Shown here piece by piece: positions 1 to 11,660 of a stretch of DNA of 64,000 bases. The stretch lies in contig BDSI01000019.1 of the NCBI GenBank assembly GCA_003117195.1, positions 620,001 to 684,000 of the forward strand, read 5' to 3'. The translations under genes were made by a program, and so were the position numbers. The stretch comes from Eudorina sp. 2006-703-Eu-15 (lineage: Eukaryota > Chlorophyta > Chlorophyceae > Chlamydomonadales > Volvocaceae). The notes below the pieces were generated by a model, which was given only the letters and a program-made list of their open reading frames with translations, was not told the DNA's origin and made no database searches. The first letter of the stretch is position 1; each line of letters begins with the position of its first letter.

Positions 1-3000
1 ACCCTTGTACACGCCGTGTTTGTCGCACAGCTTGTCGAACTGCGTGTACAGCTCGTTGAGCAGCCGTACCACCTGCAGCGCCGTAAGCTGTGAGGCCACC
101 TCCGTGTACGACACAATGTCCGAGAAGAGGATGGTGACGGGGTCCAGGAACTCCTCCACCACCGTCTGCTCGCCCCTCTGGAGCCTCATGATGATCTGGG
201 GGGGGGCCGGGGGGGGGGGAGGGGGAGGGGGGGGGGGGGTGGGGGGGGGGGTGGGGGGGAGGGGGGGGGGTGGGGGGGGGTGCCGGGGGGGGGGAGGGGG
301 GGTGGGGGGGGGGGCCGGGGAGGGGGAGGGAGGGAGGGCACCGTACAGGAAGTTGGTAGACATATTGGAGGGAGGGAGGGAGGAGGGAGGGAGGGGGGAG
401 GAGGGAGGGGGGAGGGAGGGGGGAGGGAGAGGGGACAAACGGATCGACGGGCCCAGCACGGGCCCAGCACGGCCCAGCACCAGGGGACGTGCGGACGGGG
501 GTTGGGGTGCCTCGGGCCCTGAACCGACGTCGACGCCTGCCTGCTCACCTCCTTCCTGCCCTCCTGCCCTCCTGCCGTCCTCGACAGTCGCACGCAGGGC
601 CCCTCCACCGCAGGGCCGCACCCACCGTCGGGTGACCCACGGGTCGAGGGCCGCCCTCAACGAAGTGCCTCATCCTCCCCAGCACCCCTCGCCCTCCCAA
701 ACCCCCTCCCGCACCCAGAACGCCTCATTCCTCCCTCCCCTCGCCCTCGCCCTCCTCCCACAGCCCCTCCCACAGCCCCTCCCACAGCCCCCCTCCCGCC
801 ACCCCTCCCTCACCCCCTCCCTCAGCCCCTCCCACAGCCCCTCCCTCAGCCCTTCCCTTTCCCCTCCCTCCGCCCCCGCCCCTCCCTTTCCCTCCGCCCA
901 CCTTGCGCGGCAGCATCGCCTGCAGCAGCATGTTGTGTTTCTCCTGCGTCACCATAACCCACAGCACCAGCCCCGCCACCAGCACCGCCCCCACCACCAC
1001 CGCCGCTACGCAAGGGCCCCGCCAGGCCGGCACCCAGCCGCCCGCCGGCGCCACCTCCAGCACCCAGTGCAGGTTGAACTTAGTGATGGAGGCGCTGACG
1101 GGGTCCGATGGGGGGGGTGACGTGGCCACGATGACGGCCGCACCGTTGATGACGTCAGGCAGCTGGCGCAGGCGGTAGCGGTAGCCCTGAGCCTCCAGGG
1201 AGCCGAAGCGGAAGCCGCTCTGCGGAGGGAGGGTGGGAGACGTGTGTTGCCGAGGGGGTGAGAGGGTGAGGGGTTGAGGGGGTATAGGGGGTGAGGGGGT
1301 ATAGGGGGTGAGGGGGTATAGGGGGTGAGGGGTATAGGGGGTGAGGGGTATAGGGGGTGAGGGGGTATAGGGGGTGAGGGGTATAGGGGGTGAGGGGGTA
1401 TAGGGGGTGAGGGGGTATAGGGGGTGAGGGGGTATAGGGGGTGAGGGGTATAGGGGGTGAGGGGGTATAGGGGGTGAGGGGGTATAGGGGGTGAGGGGGT
1501 ATAGGGGGTGAGGGGTATAGGGGGTGAGGGGGTATAGGGGGTGAGGGGGTTATAGGGGGTGAGGGGGTATAGGGGGTGAGGGGTATAGGGGGTGAGGGGG
1601 TATAGGGGGTGAGGGGGTATAGGGGGTGAGGGGGTATAGGGGGTGAGGGGGTATAGGGGGTGAGGGGGGTATAGGGGGTGAGGGGTATAGGGGGTGAGGG
1701 GGTATAGGGGGTGAGGGGTATAGGGGGTGAGGGGTATAGGGGGTGAGGGGGTATAGGGGTGAGGGGGTATAGGAGGTGAGGGGGGTATAGGGGGGGTGAG
1801 GGGGTATAGGGGGTGAGGGGGTGAAGGGGTGAGGGGGTATAGGGGGGGTATACGAGGGAGGAGAGTGTAGGAGGGAGGTACAGGGAGGAGGAGTAGGGGA
1901 GTAGGGGGAGGAGGGGGAGGAGGGGGAGGAGGGGGAGGAGGGGAGGAGGGGGAGGAGGGGGAGGAGGGGGAGGAGGGAGCCAAGCACGGGGCCACAGAGC
2001 GCAGGTGGCGGGGCGCGCCTGGCTGAAACCGCCTGTGGGAGAGCGGGAGGAGGCGGAGGAGGGCGCTAAGCACCCCGCCCCGTCCCGTCCCGCCCCGGAG
2101 CGCCCGGGGTCGTGATTCAACACATTCACACACAAACCCACATGAACACACAAGGTTCAAACACCATCTTCGTCGGGAAACGCACATTTCAGGGGGGGGC
2201 CCGTGCCGTGCCTTGGGCCCCTCCGCCCCCCCTCCCCCCGTCCCCCCCCCCGGACTCCCACCCCCCACACACCTGCAGTACGTCCAGCGACACGACCGAT
2301 GTGACCAGCCCCCACAGCTTGAGACCCTCCCCGGGGATCCAGCACGTGTCCGGGGGGCAATCGTACGGCTGGACGTTGCAACCCCAGTCGTACAGCGGGT
2401 CGGGGGCGGGCAGGAACAGCGGGAAGGTCACGACTGCAGGGGGGGACCCCAGGGGCCCCAGGGAAATGCCGGGGGGGGAGGGAGGGGAGGGGAAATTAGG
2501 AAATCGGTATGTATATTGATAGGTCAGGGGAGGAAAGGAGGAGGGAACATATATATATATATATATATATATATTGATAGGTTGGGGGAGGGGAGGGAGG
2601 TTGGTTGGTTGACACCCTGGAGGCGGGGGCAGGCGATGGCAAGAGGGATCAAACGCAAAGGGAGCGGTTGCGGTCTCTGGGGACAAGCGGGGACGCGGGG
2701 GCACCGGTGGCGGAGGCGGATGGCGCATCAGGAAACGGGGAAGGAACGGAACCCACCGGAGGACAGATTTCCCCCTCTCGCAACGCACCGGGCCGTTATA
2801 TCCCCCGGCTCCCCGCCCGTGTGACCGCCCTCTTTGTCCCGGGGCACAACTGGGCAACTTACAACCAACCCCCACAATCGAATCCCACGACTGACTGACT
2901 GCGGTGCACAGAAGTTGCTCCGCACCCTCCTGAGGGCTCTCCCAGACCCCCCCCCCACCCACCCCGGGTGGCCGCTTCCGCCTCACACCACCGCAATCCC

Positions 3001-6000
3001 ACCCGTGGCGAGCTTGCTGGGTGGTGGGTGGTGGGTGCTGCACGTCCCCCCTCCAGCTTCATTTTGTGGGATCCACCAGAGGTACCAATCCGCAACATGT
3101 GTGGGTCTACCAAGGGCACAAACCGCAACAGTACTTCCCCCTCCGCCCCGGCGGGCGCGGCGGGCTTCCCCGTCTCCCATTGCCCAGCCGGCACAACCCG
3201 CCGTACTGCCTCCGTACTCCCTCCTCCGTAGTCCGTACTCACACATTCCTTTGAATCCCTCCAGCAGGTTGTACGGCCCCAGCATGAGCCTCTGGTTGCG
3301 GCTCCGGATCTGAAACAGCGTGTCGTTGCGGTACATGGGGACCTGGCGCACACAGGGCCACGTACGGCAAGTTTCGGCCGTACGGTGAGGTTGCGGGCAA
3401 AGATCTCTCGTCCTCGGCCGTATGCTGCCGTACTCTAGATCTCCGGACACCCGCCTCCAACTTCCGCCCGCACCACACCGCACCACACCCCCTCCACACC
3501 CCCTCCACACCCCCTCCACACCCCCTCCACACCCGAGTCCCAATCCACGCCTCACCCACTCGACGCATCCACTCCTCCTCCTCCTCCTCCTCCTCCCGGT
3601 ACGTGTCGCTGGTATGTAGTTGCCGCCGGGCTGCTCGTGTGTCTGAGCCGGTTTCTTTTTCAGCCCATCCTCCCCGAAACACCCCCCCAAACACACACAC
3701 ACACCAATATCCCCCCTCTCCCCCCCCCACACCCCCCTACCTTGAGCAGGTCCCTCCCTATGAGCACCTCGGCCAGCTCTCCGGTGACCGGCGGGTAGAC
3801 GTAGTTGAGCACCGCGGCGGGCAGGGCCTGCAGCTGGTACACCAGGGCCTGCTCGTCCTGTGGGGGAACGGGAGGAGAGGGGGAAAAAATACAGGTAGGA
3901 TTGGTAGACATTTACAAACTGCGCTGCTGCCAGAGCGACGGTTCGACCGGAGGGAGGGGGTGGGGCAGGGTAAGGGGCCCCGGCGGGGACGGAGGCGGTC
4001 GGCGGTCCGTCCGGGTGACACGAACCGGAGCGGCAATGGGGAGGAGGCATACGGCGGCGGGTGGGTATGCCTCCCAACCCAGGTGCCAGGGATTCCGTGC
4101 TGCATGCCCTCCCCACCCCACCCAACCACACGCCCCCCCCACCCACCCACCCATCCACCCACCCAACCAACCACACGCCCACCCACCCACCCAACCAACC
4201 AACTAACCAACCACATGCCCCCCACCCACCCACCCAACCACCCAGGCACCCGCCCGTCCAGGCCCCCAGCCACCCACCCACGACAGGGTCACGTTGGCGA
4301 AGTGGTTGAAGCTCCGGTCCAGGTCCTCACAGCTGGGGCCCTCCGACAGGTGCGAGCTCATGGTCATGATGGCTGCAGGGAGGGCGGCGGGGGCGCGGAG
4401 CGTGGAGCGGGCGCGGGCGTGGGGCTGAGCGCAGCCCCCGTCCTTCATACAGTACCTAGACCCTCCCTCCGCCCCACTGCCCCGGCCCCTCCTCCCACCC
4501 TCCCTACGCCCCACCGCCCCGGCCCCCTCCTCCCACCCTCCCTCCGCCCCACCGCCCCGGCCCCCTCCTCCCACCCTCCCTACGCCCCACCGCCCCGGCC
4601 CCCTCCTCCCACCCTCCCCACCCTCCCTCCGCCCCACCGCCCCGGCCCCCTCCTCCCACCCTCCCTCCGCCCCACCGCCCCGGCCCCCTCCTCCCACCCT
4701 CCCTCCGCCCCCCCCCCCCCCCCCCCCCTCCCTCCGCCCCCCTCAGCTCACCAAAGGTGGCGATCTCCAGCTGTCCGGAGATGGCGCTGGCGGAGGTGGA
4801 GGCCAGCGCCTCCAGCGCGTACGCCTGTGAACAGCAGCAGCAGCAGCAGCAGGGGCAACAGGCGCAGCAGCAGCAGCAGGGGCAACAGGCGCAGCAGCAG
4901 CAGCAGGGGCAACAGGCGCAGCAGCAGCAGCAGGGGCAACAGGCGCAGCAGCAGCAGCAGGGGCAACAGGCGCAGCAGCAGCAGCAGGGGCAACAGGCGC
5001 AGCAGCAGCAGCAGGGGCAACAGGCGCAGCAGCAGCAGCAGGGGCAACAGAGGCCGACAGGGCGGCATGCCATCAGTAGGCCGCACAGGGGAAAGGCGCT
5101 CATTCCTCATCGGGCGCCTCTCGGACTCGGGCTCGGACTCGAAGCCCCCCCCTTTTGTTAACAAATCAAGACAGCGAAGCCCTGATCGGTCCCCCTTACC
5201 TTTTGGGAGGTGATGTACAGCTTGGACGCGTACACCACTCCAAACACGCCCAGCCCGCACAGCGTGGTCAGCAGCAGCAGCGTGCTCAACAGGATCCCCG
5301 GCTTACGTCGCACGATGTCGCAAAACACCTGTGGGGAGGGGCGGGGCGGACACAACCATCCCCTCAGTCAGTCAGTCAGTCAGTCAGTCAGTCAGTCAGT
5401 CAGTCAGTCAGTCAGTCAGTCAGTCAGTCAGTCAGTCAGTCAGTCAGGTGCCGAAAGGCATCGTTTTGACGTATCCCGAATGGGGCCATGCCATACCGTA
5501 CCTTGCAGGTTGCAGGCTAGGCTTTCCGCCGCACCCCCTGGACGTCTCCCCCTCCCCGAAACTCCCATCGCCCTGTCCTTGACTCGCGGCCCCCCCCCCT
5601 GGGCAGCTGTTAGACAACTCCCCCCCCCCACAGCTGTACGTCAACGAGTGCGGGGTGCGACCCGGTTGGTTCCGGGCTCCTCAAGGGCGCTCCTCCTCTT
5701 AACCCCCAGCCTACCGAATCCACCACCCGCCCCACCACCACCACCCGCCCCACCACCACCACCCGCCCCACCACCACCACCACCAGCCCCCCCCACCACC
5801 AGCGCCCCCCCCACCATCCCCACCATGCGACACGCAGGGACGCAACCGCCTCCGCCCCCCACGGGCTGGGTGTGTCCGGGCTGTGTTTACTAGACTCCCC
5901 CCCCCCCACACACACACGCACACACACCTTGAAGAAGAGCTTCAGCTGAAGGTACGAATTGTCCATGTTAGCCCGCATCAGGGCCGACAGCCCCGGCCGC

Positions 6001-7436
6001 CTCGGCTTGCCACCCAGCTGCGGCGCTGCGCCTCCGCCGCCTCCGCCACCTCCGCCGCCGCCCCCTCCCGTCCAGGACGAGCAGTCCCCGGACTTGCCCG
6101 TACGGAACGAAACCGTGCGTGCAACGACGGCGCCGGCGCCCGCCCCGCACCAGCCGCAGCCGGCGGCGGCGGCGGCGGCGGCGGGAGCGGCGGCGGCTGC
6201 TTGACTGCCGCTGGCGGCCTGGACGAGCAGTCCCTGCGGCGACTGCGATGCCTGGGTGAGCAGCTGCTGCAGCTGCTGCTGCTGCTGCTGGTGGTCGTGT
6301 AAGTGCTGCTGCTGCTGCTGTTGTAGTAGATGGTCGTTCGGCGATGGCTGCATCGGATGGCAGTGGAACAGGGCGGCGGTCTGGCTGGGCAGGCGGCGGC
6401 ACGGCACACTGGGCCGCGTGGACCGCAGCACCTCGTCGCTGCCCGAGTCCGTGACGCGTGTCACCGAGGGCGAGGGAAGCGTCCCATGGGTCTGCAGGGG
6501 GTGGGGCTGGAGGTGGGGGTGGGGGTGCGATGGGCCGGCCGCCGGCAGCAGCGGCGCCGCCGGCGGTAGGTCCTGACGCGCTGACGACCGAGCGCTGCCC
6601 GCGTCCACGAACTGGCTGCTGCCGCCACCGCCACGGCCGCCGCCGCCGCCGCCACCGCTGGCGACCGTGCCGGCCAGCGAGTCCCGGATCCGCTCCGAAA
6701 CCCCCGGCGACCGCTGCGGCGACGGCAGCGACGACAGCTGCGGCTCCCACCCTGGCGGCGGCGGCGGCGGCGGCTCCGCCCCCGTCACGGAGCCCACCGA
6801 CGCCGTCGAGCCCCGGCCCCCCTGCGGCCCCACCACCGGCGGTAGCCCCAGGCCCTGTCCCTGCCCCTGCCCCAGGCCCTGTCCCTGGAGCGCATAGCCG
6901 TGCAAGGCCGACTGGAACACGTCCAGGGCGCTCGAACCCGCACCCGCGCCACCGCCGGTCACGTCCGCGCCGTCCGACGCCGTCGGCAGCGCCTGGGGCC
7001 CGCCAGAAGCCCCCTGCCAGGGGTTGAGACCCCCCAGGTCCACCACCAGGCCCAGCTCCGCCGCCAGGGAGACCACCGCCTCCTGGGGCAGTATCAGACT
7101 GCCGCGGCGGAAGGTGCCGGCGCCCGCGGAGGACCGGTCGGCGGCCTGGTGGAGAAGGCTGCTGCAGCCGCCGGCGACGGACTCGAAGCGCTCGGAGCGC
7201 CGCGGCGCGCAGGGCAGGAGGCTGCCGGGGTGGCCGCCGGCGGCGGCGGCGGCGGAGAGGCCGGGCGACAGGAGCTGCGGGGGGTCGGTAGCGCCGGCGG
7301 TAAGGTAGGGCTCCACCCCTGCTTCGAGAGCGAGCTGCCAGCAAGTGTCCAGGGAGTGGCGGGGACCCCCGCGGTGGGGTTGCCGCCAGCTCTTGTTGTG
7401 GGGGCCATGGGGGTCGACCGGGCGGCCTGGCGGCAT
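1..7436 (-). CDS. CHASE-domain class III adenylate/guanylate cyclase, 3' end outside window
   Basis: Membrane receptor-type cyclase making cAMP or cGMP. Exons on the minus strand: 7436-5928, 5328-5200, 4824-4752, 4372-4278, 3857-3741, 3342-3243, 2433-2273, 1219-902, 195-<1; all borders are GT..AG and phases join, giving 899 codons here. Residues 1-503 are low complexity (Gly, Ala, Gln, Pro) and probably cytoplasmic. TM1 lies at about 512-535 (GILLSTLLLLTTLCGLGVFG). A CHASE-type extracellular sensor follows (about 540-795; MYRNDTLFQIRSRNQRLM, FVTFPLFLPAPDPLYDWG, INGAAVIVAT), then TM2 at about 797-820 (CVAAVVVGAVLVAGLVLWVM). The catalytic domain opens with VTILFSDIVSYTEV; the Asp of FSDIV is the first metal ligand. 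The second metal Asp and the ATP/GTP-selecting residues lie past the edge, so the substrate is undecided. The family call is firm; start codon and far N terminus are uncertain. Introns are full of tandem repeats. Confidence 0.88.
199..310 (+). repeat. Near-pure G tract in cyclase intron
   Basis: About 110 bases of almost uninterrupted G with scattered A/T/C directly beside the acceptor at 196-197. On the sense strand it is a long C tract, acting as an extreme polypyrimidine tract. Confidence 0.8.
343..369 (-). repeat. Intron-associated element copy 1 (partial)
   Basis: The minus strand reads AATATGTCTACCAACTTCC then TGTACGG. This matches the middle of the dispersed intron element, upstream of the cyclase acceptor at 196-197 and in sense with the gene. 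Confidence 0.55.
1258..1850 (+). repeat. 17-bp minisatellite TATAGGGGGTGAGGGGG
   Basis: About 35 tandem copies of a 16-18 bp unit (TATAGGGGGTGAGGGGG with one-base length variants) fill most of the cyclase intron between 1220 and 2272. The G-rich strand is antisense to the gene, and every unit has two G runs of four or more. It reads as long Pro/Tyr/Thr open frames that are artefacts. Confidence 0.95.
1900..1977 (+). repeat. GGAGGAGGG purine repeat
   Basis: Short tandem array of GAGGAGGGG-type units in the same cyclase intron, next to the 17-bp minisatellite. No coding sense. Confidence 0.8.
2491..2524 (-). repeat. Intron-associated element copy 2
   Basis: The minus strand reads AATATACATACCGATTTCC followed by TAATTTCCCC. 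It lies about 55 bases upstream of the cyclase acceptor at 2434-2435, in sense with the gene. It resembles the SepSecS copy (ACCGATTTCC). Confidence 0.5.
2548..2574 (+). repeat. (AT)n microsatellite
   Basis: Thirteen AT units in a cyclase intron, flanked on both sides by the sequence ATTGATAGGT. Confidence 0.95.
3899..3938 (-). repeat. Intron-associated element copy 3 (full core)
   Basis: The minus strand reads GCTCTGGCAGCAGCGCAG, then TTTGTAAATGTCTACCAATCC. It ends about 40 bases upstream of the cyclase acceptor at 3858-3859, in sense with the gene. It shares the 18-base core exactly with copies in SepSecS and gene A. Confidence 0.8.
4490..4715 (+). repeat. ~38-bp C-rich tandem repeat
   Basis: Five to six imperfect copies of a unit containing ACCGCCCCGGCCCCCTCC in the cyclase intron between exons ending at 4752 and starting at 4372, followed by a run of C. 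Confidence 0.85.
4830..5049 (+). repeat. 27-bp minisatellite (CAG)n GGGCAACAGG
   Basis: Eight GGGGCAACAG blocks at exact 27-base spacing (4852 to 5041), separated by (CAG)n. It lies in the cyclase intron 4825-5199. Antisense to the gene it forms an open Gln-rich frame (unit of nine residues), taken as fortuitous. Confidence 0.95.
5364..5447 (+). repeat. (TCAG)21 microsatellite
   Basis: Twenty-one perfect TCAG units in the first cyclase intron (5329-5927), just upstream (sense) of the acceptor at 5329-5330. Confidence 0.97.
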
Positions 7437-9411
7437 TTGGGTCGGGGGTGAAGGGGGGGGTGTAATCGGGTTGGAGGCGGGTCAGGTAGGTGGGGTTGTG
7501 CGTGCGGTGTGTGTTGATGTGGGTTTCCGGGGTTCCGGCGGATGGGGAGGACACAGAGGGGACCGATGTTGGGGTTGAAGCGCGGGTGGAGAAGAGAAGA
7601 GCTGGGAGGATAGGTTTGTTTGCGAGCTGTGTTATGGTGTCGAGAAGGGAGAGCAGGTTTGCCGACCAGAGCCTCCGTTGCCATAGCGGCATACGTGCAG
7701 TCGGTTTGGTGCTTTGTAGCACTGCAGAGTGGGCGGCTAATAGTGGAGACCAAAATTGTTGTTGCAGCATGGTCCGGGCATGCGGAGAATAGGCGGGGCC
7801 TGCAAGCGTGCGGGCCACTTTGCAGAAACGGGATTCGCGGGGAGAAGCCTATTCGTCGAATTACGACTGAGACCCCTGATGTCGTAGTTTTGATACGGGA
7901 TACCACGCAGTGTCAAGCTTCAAATATAGTCCAAGGCAGATTGGCAGCATGTTGCAGCCTAGTGCAGGAAACGCCCAGAGTGCGCAGGATTCCAGGTGGC
8001 TGAAGCATTTAATTATAATATAACAGACACGGATTGCCACTCGCCTCTGCGGTCAGCCGGCAGTTGCTGAGTGTCCCGAAGCGTGACTTCGGCAGGCTAA
8101 ACTTCTTGGTGTCGGTACTCTGCCATGATTGGCGTCAGTATACCATCGTCGTAACTTCAACTGTGACTCCAATGGTATGTGACTGGGTTAAAGTGGGCCT
8201 GCCGTCAATTGCGGCACCACAAAACCCCGCACTAAGGAGACAACGCCTATTCAATTAGTTGAAGTCCATAATGTTTTTACAGTGATCCCAGGGGATGGCC
8301 GCCATGAAACGACATACGTGTAAAAAAGGATGGGATTTAAGCAGAACCAATTTCCAGGTTCCGCAAGTATGCGTTGTTTAGGCGGACGGTTTCGTACCCA
8401 GTTGAAATATGCAGATGTCTTGTTGCACTATGTACCAACTGGAGCAGCGAGGTCAGTTACAAGGCTTTAAGTTGTACTACAGTCGGGGTGTTCATCCAGG
8501 GATAAATGAACCAATTATATGTTGCCAATATCCCAGAGTTCATACAAAATTATCTGCATCTTCGGTTACGCAAGGATCAAATAATGTTTTCTCCGTTGAT
8601 CATTAGTAAACGTAAAAGGAAGCGCCAACCCAGTCTTCAGGCTCTCTCAGCAAATTCAAACTCATAAACACTAGAACACCAATAAAATCTTAAATAAAGT
8701 TCATTGGATTGTATGGAATGCATCAGTTCTCTGTTCGTCCCACGCTGTTACATACTCTAGTGTGTCCATTGAACCACCACAGAACCATAAAGCGGACTTT
8801 CATTTCAAAATGACATTCTGCAAACAATCTTCGTCCCGATACTGGCCGGTTTTACGAATTACGATAAAAACGTGTATACAGCAGGCAAATGGCGCCCTGC
8901 AATAAAGATAACCATATCTAAATTTTACTGTAAGAAGGTATCGCTTCAATTACCAATGCCGTGCATCCTCTCGTCATTTACGTTAACAGACCGAACAGAT
9001 TCTGGACACTGAAGCATGCTGTTCGTGCGCACCGCAATCATTCGGGCTATTTGTACCCGCCGTGTCAACGGGTTGAAGGTTCGACAATTCTCTAAATGTC
9101 GGAGCTCTGGGTCGCCAACCAAACATGCGACTATACCTAGTATGCCTCCATCGTAATAAACAGTTCTTACCACCCTGTCATCCGAAACCAGCCAGATCTC
9201 TGCACAAAGCCTTCGACACATTTACGACATTTACGACATTTATTCCAGTACAGTACTGCGAAGCAATCGAAGGGTTATCGTACAACCAGCGGCACGCCCC
9301 GCCGTTTCCGATTCCCATGACAAAAAACATACTACCGCGAACAAAACTTGAACCGCAGCAGTCACACCGCCCACCCAAGCGTGCTCTGAAGCCGTCCCGT
9401 CACCCGTGGGG
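7437..9411. other. Intergenic interval between divergent genes
   Basis: Space between the cyclase start (minus) and the small membrane protein gene (plus), so it should hold both promoters. From about 7990 the base composition turns clearly AT-richer. I see no RNA gene, transposon end or convincing exon. The first ~500 bases probably include the cyclase 5' UTR. Confidence 0.5.
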
Positions 9412-11239
9412 ATGCTGCCCAGACTGCCGGTGGTGGTGAGGCTGGTGGTGGTGAGGCTGGTGGTGGTGGTGGTGATCACCACCGCATCCTGGGCGGCACC
9501 TGGCCAGACCTCGTCATCAGACCCGCAGGCAACCGCCCCTTCAACCCGGGGACCACTGAATCTGATCGCCAACCTGCCTCTCAACCGGCAGGTCGCGCGC
9601 CTGGACGGCACACCGGAGAGGTGCGCTGGCGGGGGCCCGCGAGGGGTGCCCGCGCCGTTCTCGGTACCGGAAGGGTCGCGACTCCCGAGGCAGCAAGCGG
9701 GGACCGCGTCATGAGGGCGCGTCCGGCTGAAGGTCAGACTTCCTTACGACTTGCCTTCCTGCAGATTTGTGGTGTCAGGGCTTCAGGCGCACACCTCCTA
9801 CGAAATCCGAGTCTCGTGGCCGGCCACGGTGCGCGCGCCCGTCAAAGGCGGAGTTCAATTTTTGATGTCAAGCTCTTATGTTATCTCATGATAACAAATC
9901 GCTGCAGACGCCGGCGGCGATCCAGCTGCGGCTTCTGGGAGTTGTACATTTGAGGCAAGCCCAAATTAAGCACGACCGATATCTGCTCGGCATTAAACTG
10001 TTTGCATCTGAATGATTTTAACTCTTTGCAGGCGTCTGCTTGACACTGAGAAATTGAGCTTTCGGACTGACGGCCAGGGTCGGGCGCAGGTAGGCTGAAG
10101 CAACGAAGCAGAGCCCACGCACACACCCAAAGGCATAATGAGAATCATCATCAGAAGTATCGAGCATGAATTGATCCCTGATCCCACAGGGTCTGGAAAG
10201 TGCCGTGGTCGAGCTTCGGGCCTTCAGCCGCTCCGTCCACAGGGACGGCCCAGGCGCCGGCCCCACCCAGCTCGTCTTCAACATCGGTGAGCGCGCTACC
10301 AGCGCCCTCGCGCCACGCAGCCCATCCTCCCCAACCTCGTGCGCACACAATGGGCGTTGAGACCGCCCTGGGGAGCTGGAAAGTGACCCCGACCAACCCA
10401 GCACGACGCATGCGTTCCCCTTCCGACCGCAACCACACCCCACCTGATCTGCGATCCATACCCCCCCCCTAGGGTTCCTCCCTGTTAACCGAAACCCAAC
10501 TCTGCCACGTCATGGCCCCCTCTCCGGCCTTCTTTCCTCGCGTCCTACTTTTTCTCCCCGCCGGTGCCTGCGTATCGTGCCCCGCACTCCCCCGCCTCCG
10601 CCTCCTTGTCCTCCCTCCCCTCGCATGGCCCCCGACGTCCCGACCCTCAGTCTGCCAGGAGCTGCTGCTGGGAGCAGTGCCCACTGATACCCTGCCCGTG
10701 ATCGCCGTGTGCCTGGGCCTCGCCGGGGTGAGCGGAGGGTGGAGGCCCAGGGGTTGAAAAAGAGAAATGAAAAACAAGACCCACTCACAAACTCGGGCAC
10801 AGCCAAAAACACTGAGATTGGCTCACGTGGCGAGGGGGTTTAAGGGTTTGGGGCGAAAACCCAGGACGAGTGTGTTGGACGAATGTTTGGGAGTGTGGGG
10901 AGGGCGCGGGCGGTGGTGCGGGCTCGGGCCTCACATCCTGGTTGATGGCGGGGACGCTGCTGAGGGGCGCTTCTGTCGGGGGTGGGTGGGTGGGGAGGGG
11001 CTGATGTTGGTGGCGCATACCAATCATGAAGACCCGATGTCGGGGGTTGGGGGTAAGGGACTGCCCTGGCCGCCTCGTCCCCCGCTGCTGTGGCCACGGA
11101 ACTGACGTCTGAACACTACTGGTCCGCCGCCCACCGGCCCCGCCCCCCGCCCGCCCGCCAGGCCGCCTGGGCCTTCGCGCCGTATTTCTCCCGTATTGTC
11201 GTACCTCGGCTGCTGCGCTGGGTGCTGCACGGCAGCTGA
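9412..11239 (+). CDS. Small membrane protein, five-exon model, family unknown
   Basis: Exons 9412-9620, 10032-10089, 10190-10286, 10651-10727 and 11162-11239 join in phase to 172 residues ending HGS-stop. Every border is GT..AG. The middle reads LDTEKLSFRTDGQGRAQ then GLESAVVELRAFSRSVHRDG; the C-terminal half is hydrophobic (QELLLGAVPTDTLPVIAVCL, then AAWAFAPYFSRIVVPRLL), suggesting one or two membrane segments near the end. The N terminus starts MLPRLPVVVRLVVVRLVVVV and could be a targeting or membrane segment. I do not recognise the family. Exons 2-5 are supported by phase agreement; exon 1 and the start are weaker. It is followed at 543 bases by SepSecS on the same strand. Confidence 0.55.
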
Positions 11240-11456
11240 GATCCATTTGGCTTCCCGGGGGGACCCAGCACGGAGGGGCACGGAGGGGCCAGCAGCAAGG
11301 GTGTCATAGGACCTAACCCCCAACGGCCCAGACCGCCCACATCGTCCGGTCTCTCGTTTCGAGGCGGTTGAGGCGGTTGAGGCCCCTCTCGGGGTGTCGG
11401 GGAGTCGGGGCTGTCAGGTCCCAGCGGTGAGGGGGAGCGCACCTCCGAACGCAGCT

Positions 11457-11572
11457 GTAGCAGTAGCAACAGCAAGTGCTGCAGCTGTAGCAGTAGCATT
11501 GTAGCAGTAGCAGCAGCATCAGTAGCCGTAGCAGCAGTAGCAGTAGCAGCAGTAGCAGCAGCACAGCATTAG
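11457..11572 (+). repeat. Imperfect (GTAGCA)n / (AGC)n repeat
   Basis: Trinucleotide-based repeat of GTAGCAGTAGCA units between the small membrane gene and SepSecS, probably in the SepSecS 5' flank. Confidence 0.85.
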
Positions 11573-11660
11573 GAAAGGCAGCAGCAGCACCACCACCACC
11601 ACAGCATCCCCCTCCGCCGCCTCCGCCGCCTTCTCGCCGGGCCCTGACCCACATCAGATC

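Noticed and set aside
5..1120. 371-codon plus-strand open frame
   Set aside because: It covers cyclase exons on the other strand and G-rich introns; composition is poly-Gly/Pro with no domain.
1258..1850. Telomere-like repeat
   Set aside because: The unit TATAGGGGGTGAGGGGG differs from the volvocine TTTTAGGG repeat and is internal to a gene.
1006..2268. 420-codon minus-strand frame rich in Pro-Tyr-Thr
   Set aside because: It is the translation of the 17-bp minisatellite in a cyclase intron; true exons here are 1219-902 and 2433-2273 only.
5364..5447. CRISPR-like or coding significance of the TCAG array
   Set aside because: Simple 4-base microsatellite inside an intron with no spacers.
5968..7818. 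616-codon minus-strand frame
   Set aside because: Shadow frame of the cyclase first exon; Arg/Ala/Pro composition and no continuation into the CHASE exons.
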